Shown piece by piece: positions 1-7,771 of a DNA stretch of 64,000 nucleotides. The notes beneath the pieces are model-generated. The model was not told the origin of the DNA. It searched no databases and worked only from the letters and a program-made list of their open reading frames with translations. Every line of letters starts with the position of its first letter. The stretch's first letter is position 1. The stretch is from JANRLJ01 sp033762735 (GTDB taxonomy: Bacteria; Chloroflexota; Anaerolineae; Aggregatilineales; Phototrophicaceae), in assembly GCA_033762735.1 (NCBI GenBank), contig JANRLJ010000225.1, positions 1 through 64,000 of the forward strand, given 5' to 3'. A program made the position numbers and the translations under genes.

Positions 1-520
1 TAAAGGGCACGCCGTGCGCGAAGATTGTCGGGCGGCTCCAGACGATGCCCAGCGAACGCAATCCGGCCTGATAATATACTTCCAGCGCATCCAGATGTTC
101 GTCGATCTGCTCCGCGCCTTCAAAGTGCAGCACCGCGCCGAGTGTGCCATCACTCAGGCACGTTTCCAGATCAGCAACAGTGCGCACGATTTTTACCTGT
201 CCCTCGGACATGGCTTCCAGGCGGAACAGGTTCGCCACCATCTTCATCGCCGCCTTTTGCGCCAGGTCAAACTCCAGCGCAGGCAGCACATACTCGACCG
301 ACGGATCGAAGTTGTGCACCATGTTCATGGCCTCTTCCTCGCTGATAAACACAGCGAAGAAGCCCGCCGCCAGTCCAGCTTCCCGCGCACGAGGCAGATC
401 GACCTGATGCCCTTCCAACCGCTCGAAAAAGGTGCTCACCGGTCTGTTGTTCGGTGGCGAGAAATACATCAACGCATCGTTGTGGCCGTCGATAATGGGA
501 TAGCGAGTAGGCGTGGACAT
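1..520 (-). CDS. Membrane dipeptidase (peptidase M19), 3' end outside window
   Basis: The first 173 residues of a renal-dipeptidase-type zinc peptidase, which hydrolyses dipeptides, are visible; the C-terminal half lies off the left edge. The start region carries DGHNDAL (His13 and Asp15), the usual first metal-binding pair of M19 enzymes. Further on come HFEGAE, which fits the family's bridging glutamate region, and GLRSLGIVWSRPTIFAHG, which resembles the conserved strand where family members usually read LTH..N...G. The ATG at 520-518 is the start that brings the HND motif to its normal position near the N-terminus. No signal peptide is seen, so a cytoplasmic enzyme is likely. The family call is good; substrate is unknown. 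Confidence 0.82.
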   Translation of the reverse strand, partial: MSTPTRYPIIDGHNDALMYFSPPNNRPVSTFFERLEGHQVDLPRAREAGLAAGFFAVFISEEEAMNMVHNFDPSVEYVLPALEFDLAQKAAMKMVANLFRLEAMSEGQVKIVRTVADLETCLSDGTLGAVLHFEGAEQIDEHLDALEVYYQAGLRSLGIVWSRPTIFAHGVPF

Positions 521-638
521 GCGCACGTCTCCAGAGAGTGCCAGAGAGGGATGAGAACGTGCGCTATTCTAACGAGAGGGAAGAAGGACAGGCAAATGTG
601 CCGATTCTGATCGAACCTGTCCGTCTGCGGCGTTACGT

Positions 639-1439
639 TTACGCACTGAAAAACTCGATCAGCACGGGCGCAAGCGCGTCTGCGGCGACTTCATGTGTTT
701 GCCCTTCAAGCACCCGATGCTCGGCGCCCGGAATGGCATTTGCCAGCGTGACGGCGGAATCGTGCATAAAGGGATAGCTGGCGCTGCCGCTCATGACCAG
801 TGTGGGCGTGTTCAGCCGCGCCGCCCGATCCACCGGAACGGCGGCTTCCTCGCCCAGAACCGCCGCGTCATAGGCGATGGTGGGCGCAATCGCTTCCCAC
901 ATCGGCCACATCGGGTACTGGTGCATTTCCTCAAGATGCTCGGCTGGAACGCCCATCACCATCATCAACAGCCCGACCGCGTCTCCCCAGCGCTCCGCCG
1001 CGAGTGTTTCGCTGAGCTGTGTTCTGAACGCTTTCCATCCCTGCCGTGCTTCTGCATCGTCGTTGTAGGGCGCTTCGTAGATCGCCAGCTTCTTCACCTT
1101 TGCGCCGAGCGCCAGCGCCGCCTCGAACGCCAGTGCCCCGGCGGAAGAAATGCCAGAGAGAAAGGCCGACCCACCTGCGTGATCGATCAGCGCTTCGATA
1201 TCCTCGATCTCGCGGGCGACCGCATGAGGCAGGGTGTCTGTGCTGTCGCCGCGTCCGCGACGGTCGTAGTGGAATACGGTGAAGTGTTCTGTCAGGAGCG
1301 GCAGCGCGGCAAGCTGGGCGGTTTCAGACTCCATCGCCCGCTGCTCAAACATACCGCCGATCAGAATCAGCGCCGGGCCTTTCCCGGTCTGATCGAACGC
1401 GATTTGTGTGCCATCTTTGGATACGACGGTTTGCATCAT
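639..1439 (-). CDS. Alpha/beta hydrolase
   Basis: A single-domain alpha/beta hydrolase of about 266 residues. The oxyanion region is LILIGGMFEQR, the nucleophile elbow reads SGISSAG near residue 109 (serine), and a late GQTHEV supplies the catalytic histidine. FHYDRRGRGDS is the usual strand-4 motif. The open frame begins with TTG at 1442, followed by ATG codons at 1439 and 1436. An AAGGA sequence just upstream suits 1439. It is close to proteins annotated as generic hydrolases, and the substrate cannot be told. It lies downstream of the ArsR/AHSA1 pair on the same strand but is separated by about 180 bases, so co-transcription is uncertain. Confidence 0.85.
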   Translation of the reverse strand: MMQTVVSKDGTQIAFDQTGKGPALILIGGMFEQRAMESETAQLAALPLLTEHFTVFHYDRRGRGDSTDTLPHAVAREIEDIEALIDHAGGSAFLSGISSAGALAFEAALALGAKVKKLAIYEAPYNDDAEARQGWKAFRTQLSETLAAERWGDAVGLLMMVMGVPAEHLEEMHQYPMWPMWEAIAPTIAYDAAVLGEEAAVPVDRAARLNTPTLVMSGSASYPFMHDSAVTLANAIPGAEHRVLEGQTHEVAADALAPVLIEFFSA

Positions 1440-1485
1440 CAATTTTCCTTATCGTTTTGAACTTACGTCGCTCATCGTTTGGTGA

Positions 1486-1505
1486 GGAGGGTTTCAAACC
1501 CTCCC
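1486..1505. repeat. Short palindrome, GGAGGGTTT class
   Basis: A hairpin-forming sequence with arms GGAGGGTTT and AAACCCTCC lies between the AHSA1 gene and the hydrolase and is followed by CCCTAC. The same CCCTAC tail follows several other intergenic palindromes in this window, so it is treated as a member of a dispersed family. Confidence 0.5.
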
Positions 1506-1622
1506 CTACGATAATCTCGCACTTTACGTGTTTAAGTTCAGCGGCTTCGCTCGCGCGGGTCGGGTGAAAAACCGCTCGAATTGTTCGGAGAGGGTGGTGG
1601 GGGAGGGATGGAACACCACCCT

Positions 1623-2093
1623 TTACTGTGAGGTCAGCAGTGCTTCAAAGCGATCCCAGCTTTGCCCGGCGCCTTCTTCCATCCCCGACTGAAGCATCCC
1701 ATCACGATCTTCAATCGTCTGGAAAACCGAGGAGTCAATCAGCGTGGTTTTGCCGTCCTGTTCCCGGAACGTGACCGTCTCCAGCAGCACATGACCGGGC
1801 ATCCCTTCAAACTCGAAGGTAAACACCAGGCGTTCCGGCGCGACGACCTCGTGATACACCCCATGAAAACCGTATTCGTTGCCGTCGTTGTCGCGCTGCA
1901 CATAGCGCCAGATGCCACCCTGTTTCACCTCCATCTGGTCAACGAAGGTCGTTATGCCCTGCGGTCCCCACCACTGCGGGATGAGCGAAGGATCGGTGAA
2001 GGCCCTGAACACCAGCTGGCGCGGCGCATTGAACACGCGCGACATCTGAATCGCGTGTGATCCCGGTTCGGCAATCACGTTAAGTTTGGTCAT
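1623..2093 (-). CDS. SRPBCC / AHSA1-domain protein
   Basis: A 156-residue START-like (SRPBCC) protein of the AHSA1 type. Seen motifs are RVFNAPRQLVFRAFTDP near the N-terminus, followed by WWGPQG, the hallmark pair of this family, then the helix-grip strands (YGFHGVYHEVV, ERLVFTFEFEGMPGH). The C-terminal helix holds GMEEGAGQSWDRFEALL. These proteins bind hydrophobic ligands or assist partner proteins; no catalytic residue is evident. The start codon lies inside the end of the upstream ArsR gene (14-base overlap), indicating translational coupling. ArsR plus AHSA1 is a widespread gene pair whose ligand is rarely known. Confidence 0.9.
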   Translation of the reverse strand: MTKLNVIAEPGSHAIQMSRVFNAPRQLVFRAFTDPSLIPQWWGPQGITTFVDQMEVKQGGIWRYVQRDNDGNEYGFHGVYHEVVAPERLVFTFEFEGMPGHVLLETVTFREQDGKTTLIDSSVFQTIEDRDGMLQSGMEEGAGQSWDRFEALLTSQ

Positions 2094-2412
2094 CTTGCTT
2101 CTCCTCCTGTTGCAGGGTGTTTAAAAGGGTGTCCAGACGGTCGTAGCGCTCCGACCACAGATGACGATAGGGTTCCATCCAGGCATCGATCTCCGCCAGT
2201 GGTTCGGCGTTCAGCATGTACCAGCGGCGCTGCGCATCCTGCCGTACATGGACAAGATCAACCTCGCGCAGCACGCGCAGGTGTTTGGAGATCAGCGGTT
2301 GGCTGATCTTTAACTGCTCGACCAGTTCGCCGACCAGGTGCGGGCGTTCACGCAGCAGATCGAGGATTCGTCGCCGCGTTGGGTCAGCCAGTGCTTCATA
2401 CGTCGTCATCAT
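2080..2412 (-). CDS. ArsR-family winged-helix transcriptional regulator
   Basis: A 110-residue ArsR-type repressor. It begins with TYEALADPTRRRILDLL, continues with the recognition region KISQPLISKHLRVLREV, and ends with the wing VRQDAQRRWYML. No metal-binding ELCVCDL-type cysteine motif is present, so it is not a classical metal sensor. A C-terminal WMEPYRHLWSERYDRLD segment is typical of ArsR members paired with SRPBCC genes. Two ATG codons in tandem open the frame. No Shine-Dalgarno is obvious, and the AT-rich dyad just upstream suggests autoregulation. It overlaps the AHSA1 gene. Confidence 0.92.
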   Translation of the reverse strand: MMTTYEALADPTRRRILDLLRERPHLVGELVEQLKISQPLISKHLRVLREVDLVHVRQDAQRRWYMLNAEPLAEIDAWMEPYRHLWSERYDRLDTLLNTLQQEEKQDDQT

Positions 2413-2420
2413 GGAGATAA

Positions 2421-2438
2421 TATACCATATTGGTTATA
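2421..2438. promoter_or_regulatory. Candidate ArsR operator and promoter
   Basis: An imperfect AT-rich dyad with TATA arms around CCATATTGG lies 9-26 bases upstream of the ArsR start codon in an otherwise GC-rich region. Its size and position resemble ArsR/SmtB autoregulatory operators. This is an inference from position and symmetry only. Confidence 0.4.
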
Positions 2439-2578
2439 TAACTGTCAATGCATATAAGAGGATTCATTGAAAATCAGTGTTAATCGCATCTGTGCCAGAA
2501 ACAGGACAGATTTTAGCCTGAATATGACCGACAATGAAAAGGCGTGAACACATCGAGCGTGGTGAAAATCAGGGAGAT

Positions 2579-2606
2579 GTACGGGCGCAGCACGCTACGC
2601 CCCTAC
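2579..2606. repeat. Short palindrome, GTA...CCCCTAC class
   Basis: An imperfect hairpin (GGGCGcAGC / GCTaCGCCC) bounded by GTA and CCCCTAC lies between the divergent ArsR and RidA genes. It resembles the better palindrome at 28124-28151. Confidence 0.45.
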
Positions 2607-2676
2607 CAATGACGTCCTCGAGATACACCACTCCCGAACACACATTTACAAACGACTAAAGGAGAGGAGAACACCA

Positions 2677-3105
2677 ATGCCTATTCAGCGGTTGAGTCCG
2701 GATACGATGCACAAAAACCCAGCGTTTGCCCAGCTCGCCACCGTCAGTGGTGGGATGACGCTGGTCTTCGTTGGCGGGCAGAACGGTGTGACGAAAGATG
2801 GGAAACTTGTGGGCAGAGATGTCGTCACCCAGTCAGAGCAGGCGCTGCGCAACGTTCAGCTTGCGCTGGAAGCGGCAGGCGCGACCTTTCATGATGTGGT
2901 GAAATTCACGATTTATCTGGTGCAGGGGCACTCCCTACAGGATGCTTATGGCGCCGTTGGCCGCGTCATCCCCAAAGACGTACCGCCTGCGACCGTCTCA
3001 GTGCTGATTGTGGCCGGGCTTGCCAACCCCGATTATGTGATCGAGATCGAAGCAGTCGCCGCAGTCGCCGCAGTCGCCGCAGTCGAAAACCGGAGCGAAC
3101 CGTGA
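2677..3105 (+). CDS. RidA / YjgF-family protein
   Basis: A 142-residue RidA-type protein; the archetype hydrolyses reactive enamine/imine intermediates formed by PLP enzymes. FVGGQNGVTKDGKLVG and the strand KFTIYLVQ fit the fold. The usual RidA arginine sits in R-V, and here the region VPPATVSVLIVAGLANPDYVIEIEAVA carries no clear catalytic arginine, so it may be one of the Rid subfamilies of unknown activity. A good Shine-Dalgarno (GGAGAGGAG) precedes the ATG. The C-terminus is extended by an AVAAVAAVAAV tract produced by a 9-base tandem repeat. The next gene starts within its stop codon. Confidence 0.88.
   Translation: MPIQRLSPDTMHKNPAFAQLATVSGGMTLVFVGGQNGVTKDGKLVGRDVVTQSEQALRNVQLALEAAGATFHDVVKFTIYLVQGHSLQDAYGAVGRVIPKDVPPATVSVLIVAGLANPDYVIEIEAVAAVAAVAAVENRSEP
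3052..3087 (+). repeat. 9-base tandem repeat at the end of the RidA gene
   Basis: GCAGTCGCC is repeated three times in direct succession, with a fourth copy changed at the last two bases. It encodes the Ala-Val-Ala run at the protein's C-terminus. Such repeats expand and contract by slippage in multiples of three codons. Confidence 0.85.
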
Positions 3106-3533
3106 TGAGCGAACCAACACCTGTTGGCAAGACCAGATCACAGGGCTGGGAAACAGGCGTGCGGCGCACCTTTCCCCTTCGTCCGGCGCGTGCCTGGGCG
3201 CTGCTGACCAGACAGCCGGGGCTGGGTTACTGGTTGGGGACGGGGGTGGAATTCCCGCTGCAAAAAGGCGATACCTTCACCACTGTCGAGGGGACAAAGG
3301 GCGAAATCCGCAGCTACAGCCAGGGTGAACTAATTCGGATGCGCTGGCAGCCGCCGGAGTGGGACTTCGAGTCCACGCTGCAAATTCGTGTGCTGCCTGC
3401 AAAAACAGGCGCGACCATCAGCTTTCATCATGAACTGCTGCAAAACGCCGACCAGCGCGAAGCGATGCGCCAGCGGTGGACAGAAGTGCTGGAAAAGCTG
3501 TACGCGCTGGTTGAAAAGGACTCGCAGGGTTAA
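3105..3533 (+). CDS. SRPBCC-domain protein
   Basis: A 142-residue START-like protein beginning MSEPTPVGKTRSQGW. It shows the AHSA1-like pattern VRRTFPLRPARAWALL near the N-terminus, a GYWLGTG strand, the strand pair IRMRWQPPEWDFESTLQIRVL, ISFHHELL, and the C-terminal helix REAMRQRWTEVLEKLYALV. The frame also has a GTG at 3102. The ATG at 3105 overlaps the RidA stop by one base, so coupled translation is likely. Its last four bases (TTAA) also form the stop codon of the LacI gene on the other strand. Ligand unknown. Confidence 0.82.
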   Translation: MSEPTPVGKTRSQGWETGVRRTFPLRPARAWALLTRQPGLGYWLGTGVEFPLQKGDTFTTVEGTKGEIRSYSQGELIRMRWQPPEWDFESTLQIRVLPAKTGATISFHHELLQNADQREAMRQRWTEVLEKLYALVEKDSQG

Positions 3534-4555
3534 GTCGTCAGCTTGCCTTCTGCTGGCACAATCGGCAGGCAGGAGTCGCGCACCAGCAGATCAACTGGCA
3601 GCACGGTATCGCGGGTGGCAGGTTTAGTAGAGCCGTCGATGATGTCCAGCAGCAGACTGGCCGCCCGCCAGCCAAGTTCATAGGGGCGCTGCGCCGCCAC
3701 CGTGAGGAACGAGCGCGGGAAAATGGGCAGATCGTCGAACGCCACCAGCGAAATATCTTCCGGCACACGCAGCCCCAGCTCGTCCAATGCTGAGAGTACC
3801 CCTGCCGCGATGAAGTTGTTGACGGCGAAGAGGGCGGTAGGGCGGGCGCTTTTCAGCACATCCATCGTCATGGCATAACCGCCTTCTGGCCGATACTGCC
3901 CGAAGAATATTAAGTTCTCGTTGGGTACGAACCCCGCCTCCTGCATGGCACGGCGAAACCCGGCGAGACGCTGCTGCGTGGTGATGATCTCAAACGGGCC
4001 GCACAGCATTGCGATTTCCCGATGGCCGAGTTCCAGCAGATAGCGCGTCAGTTCATACGCCCCACTCTCGGAGTCGCTGCGCACCACATCCACTTCCGGC
4101 AGCAGACGATCCACTACCACAATCGGCACCTGCTGGCGCTGAATGGTGCGCACTTCTGCATCGCCCTGAATTGGCACCAGCAGAAAGCCGTCCATCTGGC
4201 GCTGAAGCAGCACGTTGACATAGTTTTCCAGCTTTTCCGGGTTTTCGTCCGTATTGCACAGCACCACGTTCACCGCCCGTTCGCTGCTGGCGTCCTCCAC
4301 GCCCCGCGTTACCGCAGGCCAGAAGGGATTAGTGATGTCTGACACGAGCAGGGCGATGGTGTTGGTCTTCTTGGAGCGCAGGCTGCGCGAAAGGCCGTTG
4401 GGGACGTAGTGCAGTTCTTCGATGGCCGCTTCCACACGGGCGCGAGTCTCCGCACTGATGTAGCTGCTGTTGTTGATGACGCGCGACACCGTAATCGGGG
4501 CGACCCCGGCGCGGCGAGCAACATCATGAATGGTGGTTGCGCGTTTCTTTGCCAA
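3530..4555 (-). CDS. LacI-family transcriptional repressor
   Basis: A 341-residue LacI/GalR regulator. The N-terminal helix-turn-helix reads TIHDVARRAGVAPITVSRVI, the hinge helix NGLSRSLRSKK, and the periplasmic-binding-like effector domain starts at NTIALLVSDITNPFW and continues to the C-terminus. The likely start is TTG at 4555 with AGGA about nine bases upstream. An out-of-frame ATG at 4562 is ignored. It is divergent from a sugar-binding-protein gene, and two near-identical dyads lie between them, so it most likely represses the transporter until a sugar or sugar phosphate binds. The inducer cannot be told from sequence. Confidence 0.93.
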   Translation of the reverse strand: MAKKRATTIHDVARRAGVAPITVSRVINNSSYISAETRARVEAAIEELHYVPNGLSRSLRSKKTNTIALLVSDITNPFWPAVTRGVEDASSERAVNVVLCNTDENPEKLENYVNVLLQRQMDGFLLVPIQGDAEVRTIQRQQVPIVVVDRLLPEVDVVRSDSESGAYELTRYLLELGHREIAMLCGPFEIITTQQRLAGFRRAMQEAGFVPNENLIFFGQYRPEGGYAMTMDVLKSARPTALFAVNNFIAAGVLSALDELGLRVPEDISLVAFDDLPIFPRSFLTVAAQRPYELGWRAASLLLDIIDGSTKPATRDTVLPVDLLVRDSCLPIVPAEGKLTT

Positions 4556-4621
4556 AAAACATTTTCCTGACTTATGGTTCGATCATTTGACAGCGGGGAA
4601 GATCGTTGTCATAATCTGTCG

Positions 4622-4639
4622 TATGGTAAGGATACCATA
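4622..4639. promoter_or_regulatory. LacI-family operator, copy 1
   Basis: TATGGTA-N4-TACCATA is a perfect 7-base inverted repeat centred at about 4630, between the divergent LacI and binding-protein genes. LacI-family operators are typically even-numbered palindromes of this size, and the half site recurs at 4675-4692. Confidence 0.65.
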
Positions 4640-4676
4640 AGTGCTACCAGTTTTGCTCTGTATTTAAAGGTTGGTA

Positions 4677-4690
4677 TGGTATCGATACCA
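4677..4690. promoter_or_regulatory. LacI-family operator, copy 2
   Basis: TGGTATCGATACCA is a perfect 14-base palindrome with the central CG step common in LacI-family operators. Extended, it shares TATGGTA-N4-TACCA with the copy at 4622. The centres are 53 bases apart, close to five helical turns, which would allow repression by looping. Confidence 0.7.
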
Positions 4691-4793
4691 CATCCGCCAA
4701 TATAGCAAAGGAGTGGTCATCAGGCACATCGGGCACCAAAACACCCTACACTTCGCTGGCATTTTTGAATATTGCTTTTGGAGAGAAACCGTT

Positions 4794-6284
4794 ATGAAAA
4801 ACCGCAGAGTCCTCGTTCTGGCGCTGCTCGCCGTCATCCTCACCCTGGGCAGCGTAAGCCTCGTGACCGCACAGGATCAGCCCTTCGCCGGCGTTACCAT
4901 CGACATCGTCACCTTCACCGGGCCACAGATTGCCGAACCGCTCCAGCGGCGCGCCCCCGAATTCCAGGAACTTACAGGCGCGACCGTCAACGTCGTGACC
5001 GTGCCATTCGCTGATCTGTATCAGACTATTCTGACCGATCAGGCCACCGGGACGAACAGCTATGAAGCGTTTGTGTTCGCGCCGCAGTGGATGGTGGACT
5101 ACGTTGTCCCCGGCTATCTGGAAGACCTGACCCCTTATGTTGAAGCGGATGCCGATCTCCAGTGGGAAGATGTCGGCCAGTTCTTCCGCGAATTCAGCTC
5201 TACTTATGAAGGCAGCGTCTACACCATCCCCCTGGATGGCGACTTCCACATGGTCTACTACCGCATTGATGTGCTGGAAGAACTGGGGCTGGAACCGCCA
5301 ACGACCTGGGATGAATATCTTGCCATCGCGGAAGCCGCCAACGGCATGGACATGAACGGCGACGGCGAAGGCGACTTCGGTTCGTGCATCGCCAAGAAGC
5401 GCGCTGAACAGGGCTACTGGTGGATCACGTCCATCGCCGCACCCTTCATCCAGACCCAGGGCACGTCGCAGGGCGCATTCTTCGACACCGAAACCTTCGC
5501 CCCGCTGGTCAATAACCCCGGCTTCATCCGTGCGCTGGAAATTTACAAGGCCACCAACGCCTTCGGCCCGTCTGATGAACTGGCAATCGGTGTCGGTGAC
5601 ACGCGCGGTTTATGGAAGGCCGGGCGCTGCGCCCTGACGCTGGACTGGGGCGATATTGGTTCCCTCTCGGTGGAAGAAGATTCGGTCGTCAACGGCCTGA
5701 CGGGCGCGGTCATCACACCTGGATCAACCGAAGTCCTCGACCGCGCGACCAATACCCTGGTGGCGTGCGATGAAACCACCTGCCCCTTTGCCGTTGATGG
5801 CGTGAACCATGCACCCTTCGCCGCGTTCGGCGGTTGGTCGGGCGGCGTGAGCGCGGCGGTCGATCAGCAGGTGAAGGACGCGGCCTATGCTTTCTTCTCC
5901 TATATGGCGCAGCCCGCCCAGGCCAACACTGATGTAACGCTCGGTCGCACGGGCTTTAATCCCTATCGCGTTTCGCAGTTCCAGAACCTCGAACCCTGGC
6001 TGGCAGCGGGCTTTAGCGAAGAAGGCGCCGCCAACTACCTGGGCGCGATTGAAACCAGCCTGAACAATCCGAACATGGTGCTCGATCTGCGCGTCCCGCA
6101 GAACCAGCGCTATCAGCAGCAGGTGCTCGATGAAGTCATCAGCCGCTTCCTGGCCGATGAACTGACGGCAGAAGAAGCCGCCGCGGAAATCGAAGCCCGC
6201 TGGAACGAAATCACCGAAGAACTTGGTCTGGAAGCGCAGCAGGCGGCCTACAACGGGACGCTCGGCATCCAGGGCGGGAATTAA
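4794..6284 (+). CDS. Sugar ABC transporter substrate-binding protein
   Basis: A 496-residue extracellular solute-binding protein of the family 1 (CUT1) type. The chosen ATG at 4794 follows GGAG and gives a clean signal peptide (MKNRRVLVLALLAVILTLG then a VTA cleavage region); the longer frame upstream is not plausible. The mature protein shows ITLDW-like core strands (ALTLDWGDIG) and YYRIDVLEELGLEPPTTWDEYL, the usual substrate-cleft signature. MDMNGDGEGDFG resembles a calcium-binding DxNxDG loop. Two permeases follow about 330 bases downstream, and no ATPase is present in the window, so a shared ATPase elsewhere is inferred. The substrate is unknown; nearby sugar genes suggest a carbohydrate. 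Confidence 0.92.
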   Translation: MKNRRVLVLALLAVILTLGSVSLVTAQDQPFAGVTIDIVTFTGPQIAEPLQRRAPEFQELTGATVNVVTVPFADLYQTILTDQATGTNSYEAFVFAPQWMVDYVVPGYLEDLTPYVEADADLQWEDVGQFFREFSSTYEGSVYTIPLDGDFHMVYYRIDVLEELGLEPPTTWDEYLAIAEAANGMDMNGDGEGDFGSCIAKKRAEQGYWWITSIAAPFIQTQGTSQGAFFDTETFAPLVNNPGFIRALEIYKATNAFGPSDELAIGVGDTRGLWKAGRCALTLDWGDIGSLSVEEDSVVNGLTGAVITPGSTEVLDRATNTLVACDETTCPFAVDGVNHAPFAAFGGWSGGVSAAVDQQVKDAAYAFFSYMAQPAQANTDVTLGRTGFNPYRVSQFQNLEPWLAAGFSEEGAANYLGAIETSLNNPNMVLDLRVPQNQRYQQQVLDEVISRFLADELTAEEAAAEIEARWNEITEELGLEAQQAAYNGTLGIQGGN

Positions 6285-6311
6285 GCCCTACATCGATTGA
6301 GAAACATTTGT

Positions 6312-6339
6312 GTAGGAGCAAGGCATACCTCGCCCCTAC
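6312..6339. repeat. Short palindrome, GTAGG...CCCCTAC class
   Basis: An imperfect hairpin bounded by GTAGGAGC and GCCCCTAC starts 28 bases after the binding-protein stop codon. It belongs to the same family as 28124-28151 and may reduce transcription or stabilise the upstream mRNA. Confidence 0.5.
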
Positions 6340-6343
6340 TTCC

Positions 6344-6471
6344 TAGGGTCTGTCTGCAAGGTCGATTATCCTCACCCCTCAATTCCCTCTCCATTACATG
6401 GAGAGGGGAAGCTAAGCGAAGCGCAGCAGGGGTGAGGATGTCGGGCATCACCAAGAACGGGTTTGCAAACA
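6344..6471. repeat. Dispersed ~129-base palindromic repeat, copy A
   Basis: This element is about 128 bases and is closely matched by 38179-38307. Both start TAGGGTCTGTCTGCAA and end GGGTTTGCAAACA. Inside are nested inverted repeats: ATCCTCACCCCT with AGGGGTGAGGAT, and CCCTCTCCAT with ATGGAGAGGG. It has no coding capacity, and its size and fold resemble a MITE or REP-like element. It lies between the binding protein and the first permease. Confidence 0.75.
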
Positions 6472-6613
6472 CGTCCTGGCATTGCTCAACCACCACACAC
6501 CAGCAACACGCCTAATCATTAGGCCTAATCGTTCGCAGGATGGATGGGGCGGCGCACAAGCCTCAGCGAAGGCTGCTCCTATCCACCCCTGTGCTTGCAA
6601 GGAGCTTCCTCCC

Positions 6614-7771
6614 ATGCGCGTTGAAGATCAACCCGCCCTTGCTGCGCCACTTCCCCGGTCGCAGTCTCGGTTTGGTGGGCGCATCTGGTCATCGTTCGAC
6701 GATGGCGCGTCCAGCGTCCTGCTGCTGCCCGCCGTGTTTATCCTGCTGCTGATGGCGATTTTCCCGCTCATCATCTCGCTCTATCTGTCTTTCTCGCGCT
6801 TCCGGTTTGTGCGCGGAGGCTTTGAAATCAACTTTGTCGGTGTGCGAAATTATCAAAAACTTTTATTTGGAAGCGAGCAGCGCCACTTTTTAGGACGTTT
6901 TGGCGAAATTACCCCGCTGGGCTGGATTCTCCTCGCGCTGTTAGCGCTGGTGATGGCCTATCTGTTTTTCCAGTACATCACCAGCTCCCGCCGCACCATT
7001 TTCGGCCTTCTGATGCGGGTGCTGACGGTAGTGATTACCGGTGGACTGGCGTGGATGATCGTCAGCACCCTCAGCGGCAGAGGACTTCCCGGCACTCTGA
7101 TCGTCACGCTGATTATGGTTTTCGGCAGCGTGACGCTGCAATATCTGATCGGTCTGGGGCTGGCGCTGCTGCTCACCCAAAACCTGCCGGGAAAGCGCTT
7201 TTTCCGCATCACCTTCCTGCTGCCGATGATGATCACGCCCGTCGGCATCGGCTTTCTGATGCGAATGCTGAGCAATACGACGCTGGGGCCGTTCTCTCCC
7301 CTGTGGCAGGCGGCGGGGCTGGGGGATTTTTCCTGGGTGGACAACGCCCACACCGCCCGCTTTACCATTATCCTGGGAGATGTGTGGCAGTGGACGCCGT
7401 TTATGTTCATCATTCTGCTGGCGGCGCTGGAAGGCGTTTCCAAAGAGACGATTGAAGCGGCGCTGGTGGATGGGGCAAATCGGCTTCAACTGTTCCGCAA
7501 TATCATCATGCCGAGTATCGTCCCCGTCAGCACGACCGTTATCCTGATTCGGCTGATCGAAGCCTTTAAGATTGTGGACATTCCCAATGTGGTCACGGGC
7601 GGGGGGCCGGGCACGGCAACGGAAACCGTCACGCTCCATGCCTACAACTCGTGGCGGGCACTCGATCTGGGTGCGTCGGCGGCGCTTTCCTATCTGCTGC
7701 TGTTTGTGGTGACGTTCGTGGCGCTGGTGTTTGTGAACATTATCCGCCGTCGCGTTCTGGAGGCCGTATGA
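6614..7771 (+). CDS. Sugar ABC transporter permease 1 (MalF-like)
   Basis: A 385-residue CUT1-type inner-membrane permease. The start at 6614 is preceded by AAGGAG at good spacing; the longer open frame reads repeat DNA. The first membrane segment is SSVLLLPAVFILLLMAIFPL. The cytoplasmic EAA loop, which docks on the ATPase, reads EAALVDGANRLQLFRNIIMP. Compared with ordinary permeases of about 300 residues it has an extra hydrophobic stretch at about residues 95-160, probably two more membrane segments. It overlaps the next permease by four bases (ATGA), so the two are co-translated. Confidence 0.93.
   Translation: MRVEDQPALAAPLPRSQSRFGGRIWSSFDDGASSVLLLPAVFILLLMAIFPLIISLYLSFSRFRFVRGGFEINFVGVRNYQKLLFGSEQRHFLGRFGEITPLGWILLALLALVMAYLFFQYITSSRRTIFGLLMRVLTVVITGGLAWMIVSTLSGRGLPGTLIVTLIMVFGSVTLQYLIGLGLALLLTQNLPGKRFFRITFLLPMMITPVGIGFLMRMLSNTTLGPFSPLWQAAGLGDFSWVDNAHTARFTIILGDVWQWTPFMFIILLAALEGVSKETIEAALVDGANRLQLFRNIIMPSIVPVSTTVILIRLIEAFKIVDIPNVVTGGGPGTATETVTLHAYNSWRALDLGASAALSYLLLFVVTFVALVFVNIIRRRVLEAV

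Noticed and set aside
14..610. Plus-strand frame of 198 codons at the left edge
   Set aside because: It is antisense to the M19 dipeptidase, is rich in Arg, His and Gln, and has no family motif; the minus-strand reading has catalytic motifs.
4671..4793. Longer N-terminus for the sugar-binding protein
   Set aside because: It would cover the second operator and bury the signal peptide; the ATG at 4794 has a ribosome site and a normal signal sequence.
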